Shown: one piece after another, positions 1 through 10,825 of the stretch | How positions within the stretch are numbered: the first letter of the stretch is position 1 | Layout of the letters: the number at the start of each line of letters is the position of its first letter | Assembly (NCBI GenBank): GCA_029448655.1 | Contig: JACCLO010000004.1 | Location: 1-64,000 of the forward strand | DNA length: 64,000 nt | Direction of reading: 5' to 3' | DNA from: Wolfiporia cocos | Lineage: Eukaryota > Basidiomycota > Agaricomycetes > Polyporales > Phaeolaceae | Notes under the pieces: generated by a model | Databases searched by the model: none | What the model was told of the DNA's origin: nothing | Seen by the model: the letters and a program-made list of their open reading frames with translations, nothing else | Translations under genes and position numbers: made by a program

Positions 1-171
1 ACATCTAGCATCCTACAGCGCTAGACTTAACAATTGCCGCTAGGGCATCCATATTCTCTATGGGGGCGTTTCCCCTACTTTTCTTCTAACCTCCTGCTGG
101 ATGACTTATGGTCTGATTTGAGGCTTACCCCTTGGTGTTATACTATGTACTGGCAGCTTGAGACGTCAACT
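1..171. other. No gene seen
   Basis: AT-balanced sequence without a convincing reading frame. It contains short matches to the D-type LTR vocabulary (a 'cctacagcgct' motif near 12) and is probably older LTR debris. Confidence 0.4.
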
Positions 172-747
172 TGACACATACTACTCACATCTGTGGGACC
201 GGTCCTACTGGGGACCCTAACCGTCAGACGAGGTGCGACCGCGCCGTCAGCAGTGATCCTAGAACCTATGTGACAGAGGTTGCATAGGCCTCCCCAGGCC
301 TAAGGTGACATAACAAGGTGGTGACCCTCGGACTAGCAGTCAAAGAGCCAGTAAGGACCACACCAGCACACAGAGAGGTAAGGAGTAAGAGGGCCAAGCC
401 CTAATGCCGAGAATCTTAGACTTGAGGCATAAGGCAACAAGTCGACATACTTATATACATGAGGTAACTACCTAATGGCTGGCCCTAAAGTCATAGCCTG
501 TGTGCAGTAACTAAGGGAGCACATGATGAGTAACTACCGTAATGTAACATGTACATAGTGTGACCGTGATGTAAGTACCTGAGACGCGTGCTACCCTACA
601 GTGCTAATCTACTGGGTCGGGTGGTCTGATAAGATAACAAGGAGTGGACGAGAGGAAACTGTACGCTAAGACTTAGCCCCATGCCTAGGGGCACTTCCAC
701 AATACAGAAAGGGATGTCGAGAACCCCTCACAGAGAATTCTGTGACA
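172..747 (-). mobile_element. Solo LTR, D-like family, TSD CAACT
   Basis: On the minus strand it starts TGTCACAGAATTC and ends TATGTGTCA. It is flanked on both sides by CAACT (167-171 and 748-752), a 5-bp target duplication. A TATA-like ttatatacat lies at 451-460. It shares the 'gcgctaccctacagcgct'-type segment with the LTRs at 12711, 22949 and 33172. There are no internal genes, so it is a solo LTR left by LTR-LTR recombination. Confidence 0.75.
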
Positions 748-1062
748 CAACTAAGACATTGGATTAGTGTGACAAAACGGTTCTAAGGAAAGTACACCTT
801 AGAAGTCAAGCTTATATACATAAGGTGCAGCGATCAGTAATCGTCTGCCCTGAAGCTAGATGGTCTGTGCATAAGCAAGTAATGACAAGCACACATTTGT
901 TTGGACGCCCTATAATGAATGATCCAAATCATGGTTGTGTATGGGACTGTAGGTCCTTGTTTGTCCAGTATGACAAAAGATGTTAGTTAGCAGGCCATGA
1001 AAATGTACCCAGACCACTGATATAAACCAGCTTGGTAGTGTGTTTGAGATGTGTCTGATAAT
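748..1062 (-). repeat. Degraded LTR-like sequence
   Basis: No gene is visible. A TATA-like 'cttatatacataag' near 820 and a following 'gccctgaag...tggtctgtgca' resemble the promoter part of D-type LTRs on the minus strand. The remaining 5' part may continue after the G insertion, to about 1641. Assignment is by pattern only. Confidence 0.35.
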
Positions 1063-1607
1063 TGTTATGGTCTTTGCAGGTACACTCAGTTTATTCCTTT
1101 GACACCTCACTGTGTATCAGGACTTGGCCTTCAACCGCTCCACTGTGTGCTCTATTCTACGGACCTCCACTCAACCATAGGCCCCTGTTTCATGTATAAC
1201 AATCCTATGCCCATAGTCTACTTACTGTCTCGTTGCCTTCTAGCTGATATCGTATGTCTAATCATATGTCTTCTCTGTTTCATTCCTTGTCATGCTCAAC
1301 TGCAGCACTTCTCATTTGTTACTTAGAATGCTAGCTCGATGGACTTAATAGTAGCAGTACCAAGGACACTATGACCCCGATTATCGAATCACAGTATAAA
1401 ACTTGATGTACATACTGATCAAGTTCCTCAGCTCAACCTTGTTGAATAACAAGCATCTTATACTCATTCTCAAAGGCTTGAGCAATCAAGTGCCCAGCTT
1501 CTATATCCACACTCTGACTCTGTGGAGTCCAATGAGTAGTGCACTACTCAATATGCTGAGTAACTCCACTTGGTTATTTCAGCTAAACAGATATTTGATC
1601 CGTAACA
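1063..1607 (-). mobile_element. Solo LTR, G family, TSD ATAAT
   Basis: The minus-strand copy begins TGTTACGGATC and ends CCATAACA. Both flanks are ATAAT (1058-1062 and 1608-1612). It aligns along its length with the G LTR at 37374-37906 and with the split G LTR at 52187/63984. It is more AT-rich than those copies, so it is probably older. Confidence 0.8.
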
Positions 1608-2525
1608 ATAATCAAGTGACCATGTGTCACAGATCCTGTGACATGGGTCAGCCGCTCTACCCCAGCTTGAACCTACAGTAGATTACATTGTAAGTAGCAG
1701 AGTTAGATATACCTCAGCCTGGTCATCTAGATGTGACTGCTTACATACAGGGTATCATACATCGTGCACAGACCATGCCTTTAGGGCTGGTCCAATTACT
1801 TAGTGTAGTGATCCCCAATGTATATATACCATATGCTGAGGTCTTACAACCTCAGTCTGAATATACTCGACTTGGGGTGCATGTGCCCCCAGTCTTGCAT
1901 CTCATTACCATGTCTGCTCATCTACAACACATTCTCTACGTTATACCCTTGCTAGTCTGTGATGCAACCTTAGCAACCAAGACAGCCATTTTGGTGTTAC
2001 CTTATAGGCTCTGAAGATAGGCAACAGACACAGATGTAGCTCTGTGTCGCTGTGTATCTCATGTACCTTCAAATTTGTTGTGATCTAGACTGTACTTCTA
2101 AGCTAGGCGCGTTCTGGTGGCTTGTAAATATAGTTATACAATCTGGTACCATGATAATGCTTATCTAAGCTATTCCCACAGCCACAAGTTGATATGCAAT
2201 ATTGTAGCCCTGTAAGAAAACCATCATGTGACACATAAGTGCCTGTGTGGTATGTGATGGTTGAAGCATAAAATGTAAAAGATAATCCCAGACACAAGTC
2301 TTTTGAATGTAAAATCCTGACAATAACTGTCACAACACTCCAATTATCAAAATCTGCCAACCAGATCTCCCAGAACAGCCTCTGGAAGTTTGGACTACCT
2401 ATCTTGGAAGCTCAGCCACAGCCCAAAAGGTATGTCAATCAAGTCACATGATGGTGCTGATACTCATCACCTCCCCATTCTGTAGCCTCTCTGACCCTCA
2501 AATGCCTGCAGTACACTCTAGAAAA
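1608..2525. repeat. Degraded LTR-like DNA; no gene supported
   Basis: From about 1625 the plus strand has a TGTCAC start, a TATA-like tatatatacc near 1820 and a 'gctgaggtcttacaacctcagtct' inverted repeat also present in the D LTR near 13490. This suggests an old D-type LTR to about 2040. For 2040-2525 I see only short open frames and a possible splice donor near 2429, and no recognisable protein. Confidence 0.35.
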
Positions 2526-3145
2526 TAACACAAGATAACACTTACTTGTTAGAATCTTGGTATTGCTGGTTAGGCAAGGGATAAAGCAGATGTTAAGCAG
2601 GATACGTTGAGTGGTTAACTCGTAGTATGAATGCAATGAATAGAACTGAGGCAATAGCGCTCAGCAAGTCCAGTATATATACATGATAAATAAGACCCCT
2701 AACAGTCTTTATTAGATAATACTAGTGTCCATATTCGTATGTACAAGTCCCCAGGTACCTAAGTACTTAGTAATATACGATAAATACATATGCCGATCAA
2801 AACCGGGATATAGAAAGGTGGCGTAGGCCGCGCGAATGGCGTTTTGCGCTCTTGTCATTACAAAGACGGGGCGTGACCAAAGCCCGGTCCGCTGACGTTT
2901 ATGCGCTGACTGCTTCCGGACGGAATGTCCGATTGGCTAGAACTAGACATGTGACTGATGGTAACTACTAGTGATAAGATAAGACCGTCGCTACGGGAGA
3001 TAGCGCGGCCATCATTCGGCACGTATGTAACCGTTAACTTATGAACCAGATAAGCTAGTTATTGGTCTAGAAAGTCGTCGATAATTCGTAGAATTGCCGG
3101 AAAAATAGTAAGAAATATAGGGAAACTAGGAGAATTCTTGTGACA
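2526..3145 (-). mobile_element. LTR, B family
   Basis: A 620-bp B LTR (minus-strand ends TGTCACAAGAATTC and ATCTTGTGTTA), nearly identical to those of B2. Its flanks (gaaaa and ccttc) do not match, and it directly abuts a truncated C-family pol at 3147. It therefore marks a rearranged junction and is not a clean solo insertion. Confidence 0.8.
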
Positions 3146-3146
3146 C

Positions 3147-5207
3147 CTTCTCTCCTCTGGTCCAAGAGAATTCAAGAAAGATCTCCAGAAATGGAACTTC
3201 GAGAACGGCCTCTTACTACACAACGGCAGGGTTTACGTACCCGACATCAAGGAACTACGTCGGAAAGTCATCGAACTACACCATGATCACGCGACAGCGG
3301 GTCATTTCGGTAGATGGAAGACGTACGAACTGATAACACGTAACTACTGGTGGCCCAGACTTACCACCGATGTCAAAAACTACTGTTCTAATTGCGATAC
3401 ATGTCAACGCATGAAGAACCGTCCAGAGAAGCCTTATGGCACGCTACAGCCCAATCCAGTACCTGGAGCCCCGTGGGACATCATAACCACGGACTTCATC
3501 ATGTACCTACCTAAGTCAGTCGAAGGCAAGATTACGTACGACTCGATCATGGTAATAGTGGACCGCTTGACAAAGCGCGCACACTTTTACCCCATCAATT
3601 CTAAATTCGGAACCAAGGACCTGGCCAACATACTATACACCAGGTTCTACCCCCTTCATGGGCTACCAAAGCAGATAATATCAGATCGAGGCGTACAGTT
3701 CGCATCTCAGCTATTCAAAGAGTTCTGCACTCTTCTGAGCATCGAACATTCAATGTCAACGGCCTATCACCCACAGACAGACGGTCAAACTGAACGAGTA
3801 AATCAAATGCTCGAACAGTATCTCCGATGCTACGTCAACATTTACGAGAAGAACGATTGGAGCAAGCTGCTCCCTACTGCGGAATTCGCGTACAACAATG
3901 TAGCATCAGAGACAACCAAGTACTCTCCGTTCTATATGGAGTTAGGTAGACACCCAAGGGCTGGACCAGTAGAGGTCCCAACAAACATTTCTCAGGACCT
4001 AAACGACATCGCAGGTGAACGCTGGAAAGCGCAGGAACAAGCGAAAGCCTCTATGGCAATCGCCGCAGAACGATGGAAATGGTATTCCGACCAGGGTCGC
4101 AAAGATCCACCATTCAAGGTCGGTGACAGAGTTTTGATCAACAGCAAGGATTACCAGGACACGGAACGAGCACTGGCTCCTCGATATATTGGCCCATTTA
4201 CTATCGTCGAACAACTATCGAAAGTAACCTTTTGCCTAAAGATGAATAGCCAATATCGAGCTTATCACCCGGTATTCCACGCCTCGAAGCTCGTACTATA
4301 CCAGAGTACAGACGCACCCGCTCCAACTCCTGAGAAGGATGACGAGCCTACAGAATGGGAAGTTGAGTCCATCCTCAGCCACCGCAAACGCGGAAACAAA
4401 GTAGAATTTCTAGTAAGATGGAAAGGCTACTCTGCAGGATCAGACACATGGGAACCCAAAGAGAACTTGACCGGCGCGGCCGAAATACTCAATGAGTACA
4501 ATACCCAACAATTCAGCGCTGAACCCCGCACACGTTCACACCACGTCCGAGTAGCGGAACCTGACGATGATCCCGACTGGAAAGTCGGTGATCGATACCT
4601 CTGGCCCGACGACTGGGTACTACAGCAAGACGATGTCGACGATGAAGAATCATCCGACGATGAAGACACGCCACGCAAACCCAGTCCAGGGAGCAAATGG
4701 CTCAAAAGAGACATGTTCGGTCAATTCGTAGACGACAACATTGTATTCAACGACTACATGGAATTCTCCGTTGAATTCCCCAAAGACCTCCACCATGATA
4801 TCAAGTATCCTGAAAAGGGTACTCCCCATTCAGCCGGTTACGACATCTACGCAGCAGAAGCAAAGACTATCCTGCCAGGGCAAACCGAGACTATAGGAAC
4901 AGGACTCAAAGTACTGTTCCCCTATGGCCATTACGGCCAACTCGCAACACGCTCCAGCATGGCAACAAAAGGTCTTATCGTAGGCGGCGGAATCATTGAT
5001 TGGGACTATCGTGGAGAAGTCAAAGTAATAATCCATAACTTTGGATCGACAGAATACATTGTCTCACCCACCGACAAAGTCGCCCAACTTCTGGTCCACA
5101 AAATGAACGCACCAGAAGTCAACATCTCTAGCCATGAGTCTTACGACTTGCTCCATGGCCAACAAGGATCCAGAGGCAACAAGGGTTTCGGCTCAACAGG
5201 GAAGTAG
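3147..5207 (+). pseudogene. C-family Pol tail: integrase-chromodomain-dUTPase (C1)
   Basis: An open frame of 686 codons with no internal stop, cut at its 5' end by the B LTR, so protease and reverse transcriptase are missing. Integrase zinc finger: HHDHATAGH near residue 44, then C..C before QRMKN. Catalytic D, D, E lie in TTDFIMYLP (about 114), SDRGVQF (about 179) and TERVNQ (about 214). A chromodomain lies at about 403-450 (EWEVESIL...FLVRWKGY...TWEP). The last 130 residues are a dUTPase with motifs AGYDIYA, TRSSMATKG, GIIDWDYRGEV, DKVAQLL and KGFGSTG. It would act in integrating element cDNA and clearing dUTP during reverse transcription, but this copy is only a fragment. It is near-identical to C2 at 19150-21095. 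Confidence 0.85.
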
Positions 5208-5255
5208 CTCAAGCAAAATCTAACCCTCACATGGGCTCTAGTAACAAGCTACTCT

Positions 5256-5289
5256 CCAACGAGGGCGTTGGAATCTGAACAGGGGGTAA
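5256..5289 (+). promoter_or_regulatory. Pre-PPT hairpin and polypurine tract of C1
   Basis: Inverted repeat CCAACG (5256-5261) / CGTTGG (5266-5271) with loop aggg, followed by acagggggtaa ending directly at the LTR. The purine run is the expected plus-strand DNA primer. The hairpin has counterparts in families A, B and H. Confidence 0.65.
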
Positions 5290-5777
5290 TGTCACAATTT
5301 CTCTATATTTTTCCCTAATTTTCCCGGACTTGTACAACGCATCCAACACTTATCTGCGCTTATCCTGTACTTAACATACACATACACACCACTTACAATT
5401 ACCACCGCTGATCGCCGTCCTTGTCTTATCTTATCTCTAGTTACACTGTGTAGCCACACTTCGTCCACTAGACCAAACATCACATGAGTCTTACTCATCG
5501 CTAGTCATACTGATGACAATCGCCGACCGGGATATTACTCATCCTCGGTCGCCACTATCACATGCCCGTACACACGGTGTTAGGGGTCTTCCCCTCGGTC
5601 CCTAGGGTCCCGACATACATGTATATATACTGCCCTTCTGAGTCGCTTAGGACTCAGAACTAATCATCTATCGACACTGCTAGTAGCCCCCCAAGCTATT
5701 AGCCATTTGTAACTACTTAACTTGTCTGCTTATCGCCTCCAAGCCCCCCAACAAGTCTTATAAGTAAGTCCTTGTCA
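5290..5777 (+). mobile_element. 3' LTR, C family
   Basis: A 488-bp LTR from TGTCACAATTTC to CCTTGTCA, next to the C1 polypurine tract. A TATA-like gtatatatac lies near 5622. It provides the intact reference for the two C LTR halves at 18997-19067 and 25694-26114. Confidence 0.8.
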
Positions 5778-6168
5778 AGGGTTGTCGTCCATATACGTAT
5801 AGAACAGTACGAGCATGAATGAGGGTAATCAGGCCTCTTAGTGCATGTCGTTTGTTGCTTTAATGACCATGAGGTACATTTGTAAGCGTGGGATAGCGGA
5901 TTTGTTTAAGGTCCAGAAAGCGGATTTAGGGTTCTCACCCCCTCTTCCACGTTTGATCTCCCGATCAAACCTATTCCGTTGGTTTTGGTTTTTAAAGAGG
6001 TTAAACCGCCTCTATCACCCAAATAAGGGTGGGTGGATGTGGGCCGAAGGTATTATTTGTCATATATCCATGTACGGCTGTATCCAGGTCGTTCGCATGC
6101 GACCAGGTTTTTATACTAAGGTTTCCCATGCCCTAGTTTGTCGATACCGAAGAGTTTCTCAGGCTCTT
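5778..6168. other. Unassigned spacer with inverted repeats
   Basis: No protein is recognised. The stretch contains short inverted repeats (gtttgatct/cgatcaaac near 5953-5971 and aaagaggtt/aaaccgcctct near 5994-6014). An open frame at 5845-6255 runs into the next LTR and has no family signature. Confidence 0.35.
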
Positions 6169-6783
6169 TGTCACAAGAATTCTCCTAGTTTCCCTATATT
6201 TCTTACTATTTTTCCGGCAATTCTACGAATTATCTACGACTTTCTAGACCAATAACTAGCTTATCTGGTTCATAAGTTAACGGTTACATACGTGCCGAAT
6301 GATGGCCATGTTATCTCCCGTAACAACGGTCTTATCTTATCACTAGTAGTTACCATCAGTCACATGTCTAGTTCTAGCCAATCGGACATTCTGTCCGAAA
6401 GCAGTCAGCATATAAACGTCAGCGGACCGGGCTTTGGTCACGCCCCGTCTTTGTAATGACAAGAGCGCAAAACGCCATTCGTGCGGCCTATGCCGCCTTT
6501 CTATATCCCGGTTTTGATCGGCATATGTATTTATCGCGTATTACTCAGTACTTAGGTACCTGGGGACTTGTACATACAAATACGGACATTAGTATTATCT
6601 AATAGGACTGTTAGGGGTCTTATTTATCATGTATATATACTAACCTTGCTGAGCGCTATTGCCTCAGTTCTATTCATTGCATTCATACTACGAGTTAACC
6701 ACTCCACGTATCCTGCTTAACTCTTACTACTATCCTGCCTAACCAGCAAACCAAGCAACAATCACAAGTGTTATCTTGTGTTA
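6169..6783 (+). mobile_element. 5' LTR of B1 (B family)
   Basis: A 615-bp LTR from TGTCACAAGAATTC to TTGTGTTA. TATA box at about 6632-6639. AGTTCTATTCAT at 6666-6677, 27-34 bp downstream, is the predicted transcript start and is complementary to the primer site just after the LTR. The 5' flank is ctctt; no matching 3' side remains because B1 is cut after ORF0. Confidence 0.85.
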
Positions 6784-7481
6784 TATGAATAGAACTTGCT
6801 TTCGCCCCCGCCCTCTTTGAGGGTCTGGGATTCTTTCTTCTTAGGGGTTTTCGTCGCCATCTGCGCACCCCCGCTTGCCGCCAGGCAACGGGGTATCCTT
6901 AGTGGGTTCTGGGGGACCGCCTTTGGGCAAATAGCCGGACCGTAGGCTTAAGCGGAACCGGGGACTGGCTGACAAGCCTTTCCCCATATGTTGGGAATCG
7001 ATGGCAACGGTGTAACCTCTTGACCGGGCCGGAGACGACCTTCTCGCCTATCCCCAGGCGTACAGGGGCCACTCTATTTAGAGTTGGGATGGTGGGCACG
7101 AGTTGCCCTGCCTAGAACCGCTGCCGATACGGCTTCAGAACGATGGAGTTCTGGCCTTGGCACCCTCTAAGTCCCTCAGGGCATGGGTTTGGTTTAAACA
7201 CTGGCAGCCACCTAACTGGAGTGAGGCGTGGGCACATGCGGGGTGTAATACCCCAAATCCTGCATTCCCAGGCGTCAAGGGAAGACGACCTGCTGTATCC
7301 CCCACCTGGTAGCGTGAGAGAGACGCAATCCAGTCGCCGACACTAACTCCGGTCGAGGGCGGAGCGCCCATTGACGCCGGAGGATAAGCGCATGACACAT
7401 CAAGAAGCGACGATAAGCCCCGACAGAAGACCACGTGAATTTCCACTAGAATAGCTTACTTAGACTTCTTTTTACGTAGTC
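6784..7481 (+). other. B1 untranslated leader with primer-binding site
   Basis: About 700 bp between the LTR and ORF0 without a long frame of its own. Bases 6785-6796 (ATGAATAGAACT) are the exact reverse complement of 6666-6677 in the LTR. The region matches the B2 leader (62168-62868) and is rich in short complementary stretches, as expected of a folded packaging or translation leader. Confidence 0.65.
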
Positions 7482-8289
7482 ATGCCGAAAGCACCACGTT
7501 TCACGGTCACTCCGAGAAACGCCGCTACGGGGGAGCGCGAGGAATGGCACATTGCCTCCTCTAAATCGCTCGACAACCGCATTTCCGCGGTCACAGCCCC
7601 AAAGCGAGGAAAGTCCCGAAAGGGCAATAATGTCTTCTACAAGAAGCCAGCCGACCCGGAGGAGATCCGAAGGGTCAACCACGAGGCCGCCCTCGCCGAT
7701 ATCAGGCAAAAGAAGCTCGACAAGCTTTTCCGACAGAAGGAGAAGCTCGAGGCTACAAAAACAGAGCCTGGATCAGCTGATCGCCGAGGCGGCCAGGAAG
7801 AAGGTTGAGGATGAGAGAATGGTGAGGAGTCTTCGGGAGCGAATCCAGCCGCCAAAGAAGTCGTTGTTGGAAAGAGTGGAGGAGCTAAGAATCCCGGCCG
7901 AGTGGGTCGAGAAGCGGGGCACTCCAAACCCCAGGGACGTCCATTGCACGGAAAAGAAGTGGGACTGGTTCTTGGACGTCGACAAGCAGATGAACGCCGC
8001 CCACAAGAACCTTTTCCGGCTATGGAAAGTCCCCGACGCAACCACCACGGCCCCCATAATAGCAAAATTCACCACTCTCGTCACCAATTTTGATGATCTC
8101 TCCACACATCTGGAGCAAAGGGTCCGTCAGGACTCCATGAAGAACGAAGATCTCCGCCGCCTCGAAAAATATCTCAGGAGGGTGGAGCACGTTTTTGGAG
8201 ACCTAGACGTAAAACAGCACATTACGTACTTAAAGACACATCTAGTACATAGCGGTCTCAACTTCGACCTTGGCAAACCCCAGTTGTAG
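7482..8289 (+). pseudogene. ORF0 of B1, frameshifted
   Basis: The first frame (7482-7808, starting MPKAPRFTVTPRN) and the second (from about 7760 to the stop at 8289, ending DFDLGKPQL style) together match the B2 ORF0. The break is a 5-base deletion near 7757 relative to B2. The product is basic, with a Lys/Glu/Arg-rich, probably coiled-coil middle (RQKEKLEA, AARKKVEDERM) and a conserved C-terminal block (NFDDLSTHLE, LRRLEKYLRRVEHVF). The same block is recognisable in A-family ORF0. No known domain was recognised. It sits upstream of where gag would be; gag and pol are lost here. Confidence 0.7.
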
Positions 8290-8310
8290 TAGATAGAAAG
8301 TCCGGAAAAG

Positions 8311-8931
8311 TAACACAAGATAACACTTACTAGTTAGTCTTTGTTGGTTTTGCTGGTTAGGCGAAAGAGTAGTAGTTGCTAAGCAGGATACGTCACGAGT
8401 GTTACTCGATAGTATGAATGCAATGAATAGAACTGAGGCAATAGCGCTCAGCAAGGCTAGTATATATACATGATAAATAAGACCCCTAACAGTCTTATTA
8501 GGTAATACTAATGTCCGTATTCGCATGTACAAGTCCCCAGGTACCTAAGTACTGAGTAATACGTGATAAATACATATACCGATCAAAGCCGGGATATAGA
8601 AAGGCGGCGTAGGCCGCACGAATGGCGTTTTGCGCTCTTGTCATTACAAAGACGGGGCGTGACCAAAGCCCGGTCCGCTGACGTTTATACGCTGACTGCT
8701 TCCGGACAGAATGTCCGATTGGCTAGAACTAGACATGTGACTGATGGTAACTACTAGTGATAAGATAAGACCGTCGTTACGGGAGATAACGCGGCCATCA
8801 TTCGGCACGTATGTAACCGTTAACTTATGAACCAGATAAGCTAGTTATTGGTCTAGAAAGTCGTAGATAATTCGTAGAATTGCCGGAAAAATAGTAAGAA
8901 ATATAGGGAAACTAGGAGAATTCTTGTGACA
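8311..8931 (-). mobile_element. 3' LTR of a minus-strand B element
   Basis: A 621-bp B LTR. It lies downstream (minus sense) of a B dUTPase tail and polypurine tract at 8932-9367. It enters B1 about 20 bp after the ORF0 stop, so this element interrupted B1; the other half of both is gone. Confidence 0.85.
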
Positions 8932-9020
8932 TTACCCCCCCTTAGATTTCAACGACCCCGTTGAGAGTAGAAATTGTGCTAGAGCCCATTGAAGGGTTAG
9001 TCTTTACGATTTTTCCACTT

Positions 9021-9367
9021 TTATCGTCCTGTCGATCCAAAACCTTGTGTACCGCGCTTGGTTGGCTTGTTGAACTGTTCGTTGTAGGGCCCACTTCCAT
9101 GTAGGTGAGGTCGAATTTCCTTCTCGAACTTCTCCTTGATCATGGATTCCTGTATTTCGGGCGTGATCGCTACTTCGCAGATTAGCTGAGCAATTCTGTC
9201 GCCTTTCTTTACTTGGTACGGGTCTCCAGTGAGGTTCATCAACATGACAAAGACTTCTCCGCGGTAGTCATGGTCTATTACACCTGCGAGGACATCGATG
9301 CCCTTTTTCGCAAGTCCAGACCTTGGCGCTATCCGACCGTATGTCCCATAAGGAACTTTGATACGAA
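9021..9367 (-). pseudogene. B-family dUTPase tail
   Basis: The C-terminal end of a B Pol: [11 protein letters not shown], motif 2 [10 protein letters not shown], motif 3 [11 protein letters not shown], motif 4 GDRIAQLI and motif 5 GTQGFGSTG, with stop at 9021-9023. The N-terminal dUTPase motif and all upstream Pol are missing. At 9367/9368 the frame passes into the antisense of an A-family dUTPase lying in the opposite direction, so the long open frame to 9560 is chimeric and not a gene. Confidence 0.8.
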
Positions 9368-9680
9368 CGGCACTTACGGACGTATCGCCCCCCGCTCTAG
9401 TCTTGCCCGCAAAGGCGTAGACGTAATGGGTGGCGTTATCGACCACGATTACCAAGGCGAAGTAATCATCATTCTCCGGAATCACTCCGACATATCTATC
9501 GATATTCGGGCCGGTGATAAGATTGCTCAGCTCATCTGCGAAGTTGCTAAGGACCCGCACATTACGCTACACGGAAAATCTTACTTTGAAAAGATTAAAT
9601 CCGAGCGCGGTACTGGTGGATTCGGCTCCACAGGAAAGTAATCGTTCCATTAGGGACAATGAAACCTGAAGAGGGGGTAA
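9368..9680 (+). pseudogene. A-family dUTPase tail, hairpin and polypurine tract
   Basis: In the plus direction this encodes the last 90 or so residues of A Pol: [40 protein letters not shown]. The stop codon is near 9640. It is almost identical to A1 51114-51388. The pre-PPT hairpin and gaagagggggtaa tract follow and abut the LTR at 9681. Everything upstream of the break at 9368 is missing. Confidence 0.8.
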
Positions 9681-10380
9681 TGTCACAGATTTGGGACATG
9701 CCAACTATTTTTCCCGTATTTTTACCTATTTATCTGGTATTTCTACGACCTTGTAGACAGTTACGCTGCTAAGCGCCCGTCTACACGTACACGCAACCAA
9801 ACAACACATACACAACGCGGTATACGTCCACCTGTCATAACAACACGTACATAACACGTTTGTACGCGTCAATGACTCAGCGGACTAACCTCCGGTGTCA
9901 CGCGCCTTACTCATATCCCGATACCGGGTTATGTCAGTACAATTGGATAAGCGGCCCGCTCGTTATCACATGCCAATGCCCTTAGTATTACTCATATCCC
10001 GATACCGGTATATAGTTATCACGTGCATGGCTTACTAACGTAGCTACAGCCACTTCCACAACATGGACCTACGGTCCAAACAAACGATCTTACTGGTGCG
10101 GCCATCACCAGCGCACATGGTCTATTGTAGTTTACGACTTAACCATATTAGTTATGTCTGCGCACAGACCACCTTCATGTTTGGCTCCCTTACCGGTAAC
10201 CAAACAAAGCATGTATATAAGTAGGGCTATCACTGCGGATAAGCCTTAGATTTGTTCTCTGCATTCGCACAGTTACATAACATCTCTGCTTGCGCCCACT
10301 AGTCTCCTCACCAACCTTCAGCAACTCCTTCAAGTCGCCTATAAGGTTATAGTGTGAGTCCCACAGTCTAGTCTGTGTCA
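9681..10380 (+). mobile_element. A-family LTR (L1)
   Basis: A 700-bp LTR from TGTCACAGATTTGG to CTAGTCTGTGTCA. It belongs to the same subtype as the LTRs at 18298 and 24995 (tail 'cagtctagtctgtgtca', versus 'caaccttgtttgtgtca' in A1). It has TATA 'gtatataagtagg' and the start-site 11-mer AGATTTGTTCT. The right flank is tatga, with no matching left flank because A interior lies there. Confidence 0.8.
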
Positions 10381-10825
10381 TATGAGTTGCTGGCTGTACC
10401 ATCCATGGATGGAGAAATTGGACAGTGTCCTAACAGGCATATCTTCTGCACCATCTCCTTTGGTGTCCCTGGCCACTAATGGTCTTGCCCAATACCATGA
10501 GGGAGTTGTCTTCTATGGCTTCCTTGATGATATCCCTGGCATCTGGTAGATGTGTTGGGATACCTGATACACATAAATTAAGAACTCACCATGGATGCAT
10601 GTATCTGTACACTCCACATGAAGCATGATTGTGGCAATCCCAAGTCTTGAGGCTGTTTGGAATGGAACTTCTGAAGCTGTGGAATCTGTGACTGATGCAT
10701 CAAACAATACAAGAATAATACAGGTCATCACTCTTTTGCCAGCTCTCATCAACAAACCATCACCATGTCCCTTCCTGTAGTTGACATTGTCATCGACTAT
10801 GAAGGGGAAATCGCAGCATTGGTGG
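10381..10825 (-). other. Unidentified coding-like stretch
   Basis: A minus-strand frame runs from about 10820 (DFPFIVDDNVNYRKGHGDG) through VMTCIILVLFDASVTDS to ECTDTCIH. A GTGAGT donor near 10590 and an acceptor near 10543 would join it to DARDIIKEAIEDN. The composition looks like protein, but I do not recognise the family. It is bounded by the A LTR and the minisatellite, so only a fragment is present. Confidence 0.35.

Noticed and set aside
1051..2014. Short plus-strand frames in the first 2 kb
   Set aside because: They lie within a G solo LTR with target duplication and within LTR-like debris.
9021..9641. Two dUTPase-like open frames on opposite strands (9021-9560 and 9213-9641)
   Set aside because: Each is half real dUTPase tail and half antisense of the other, created by the tail-to-tail junction at 9367/9368.
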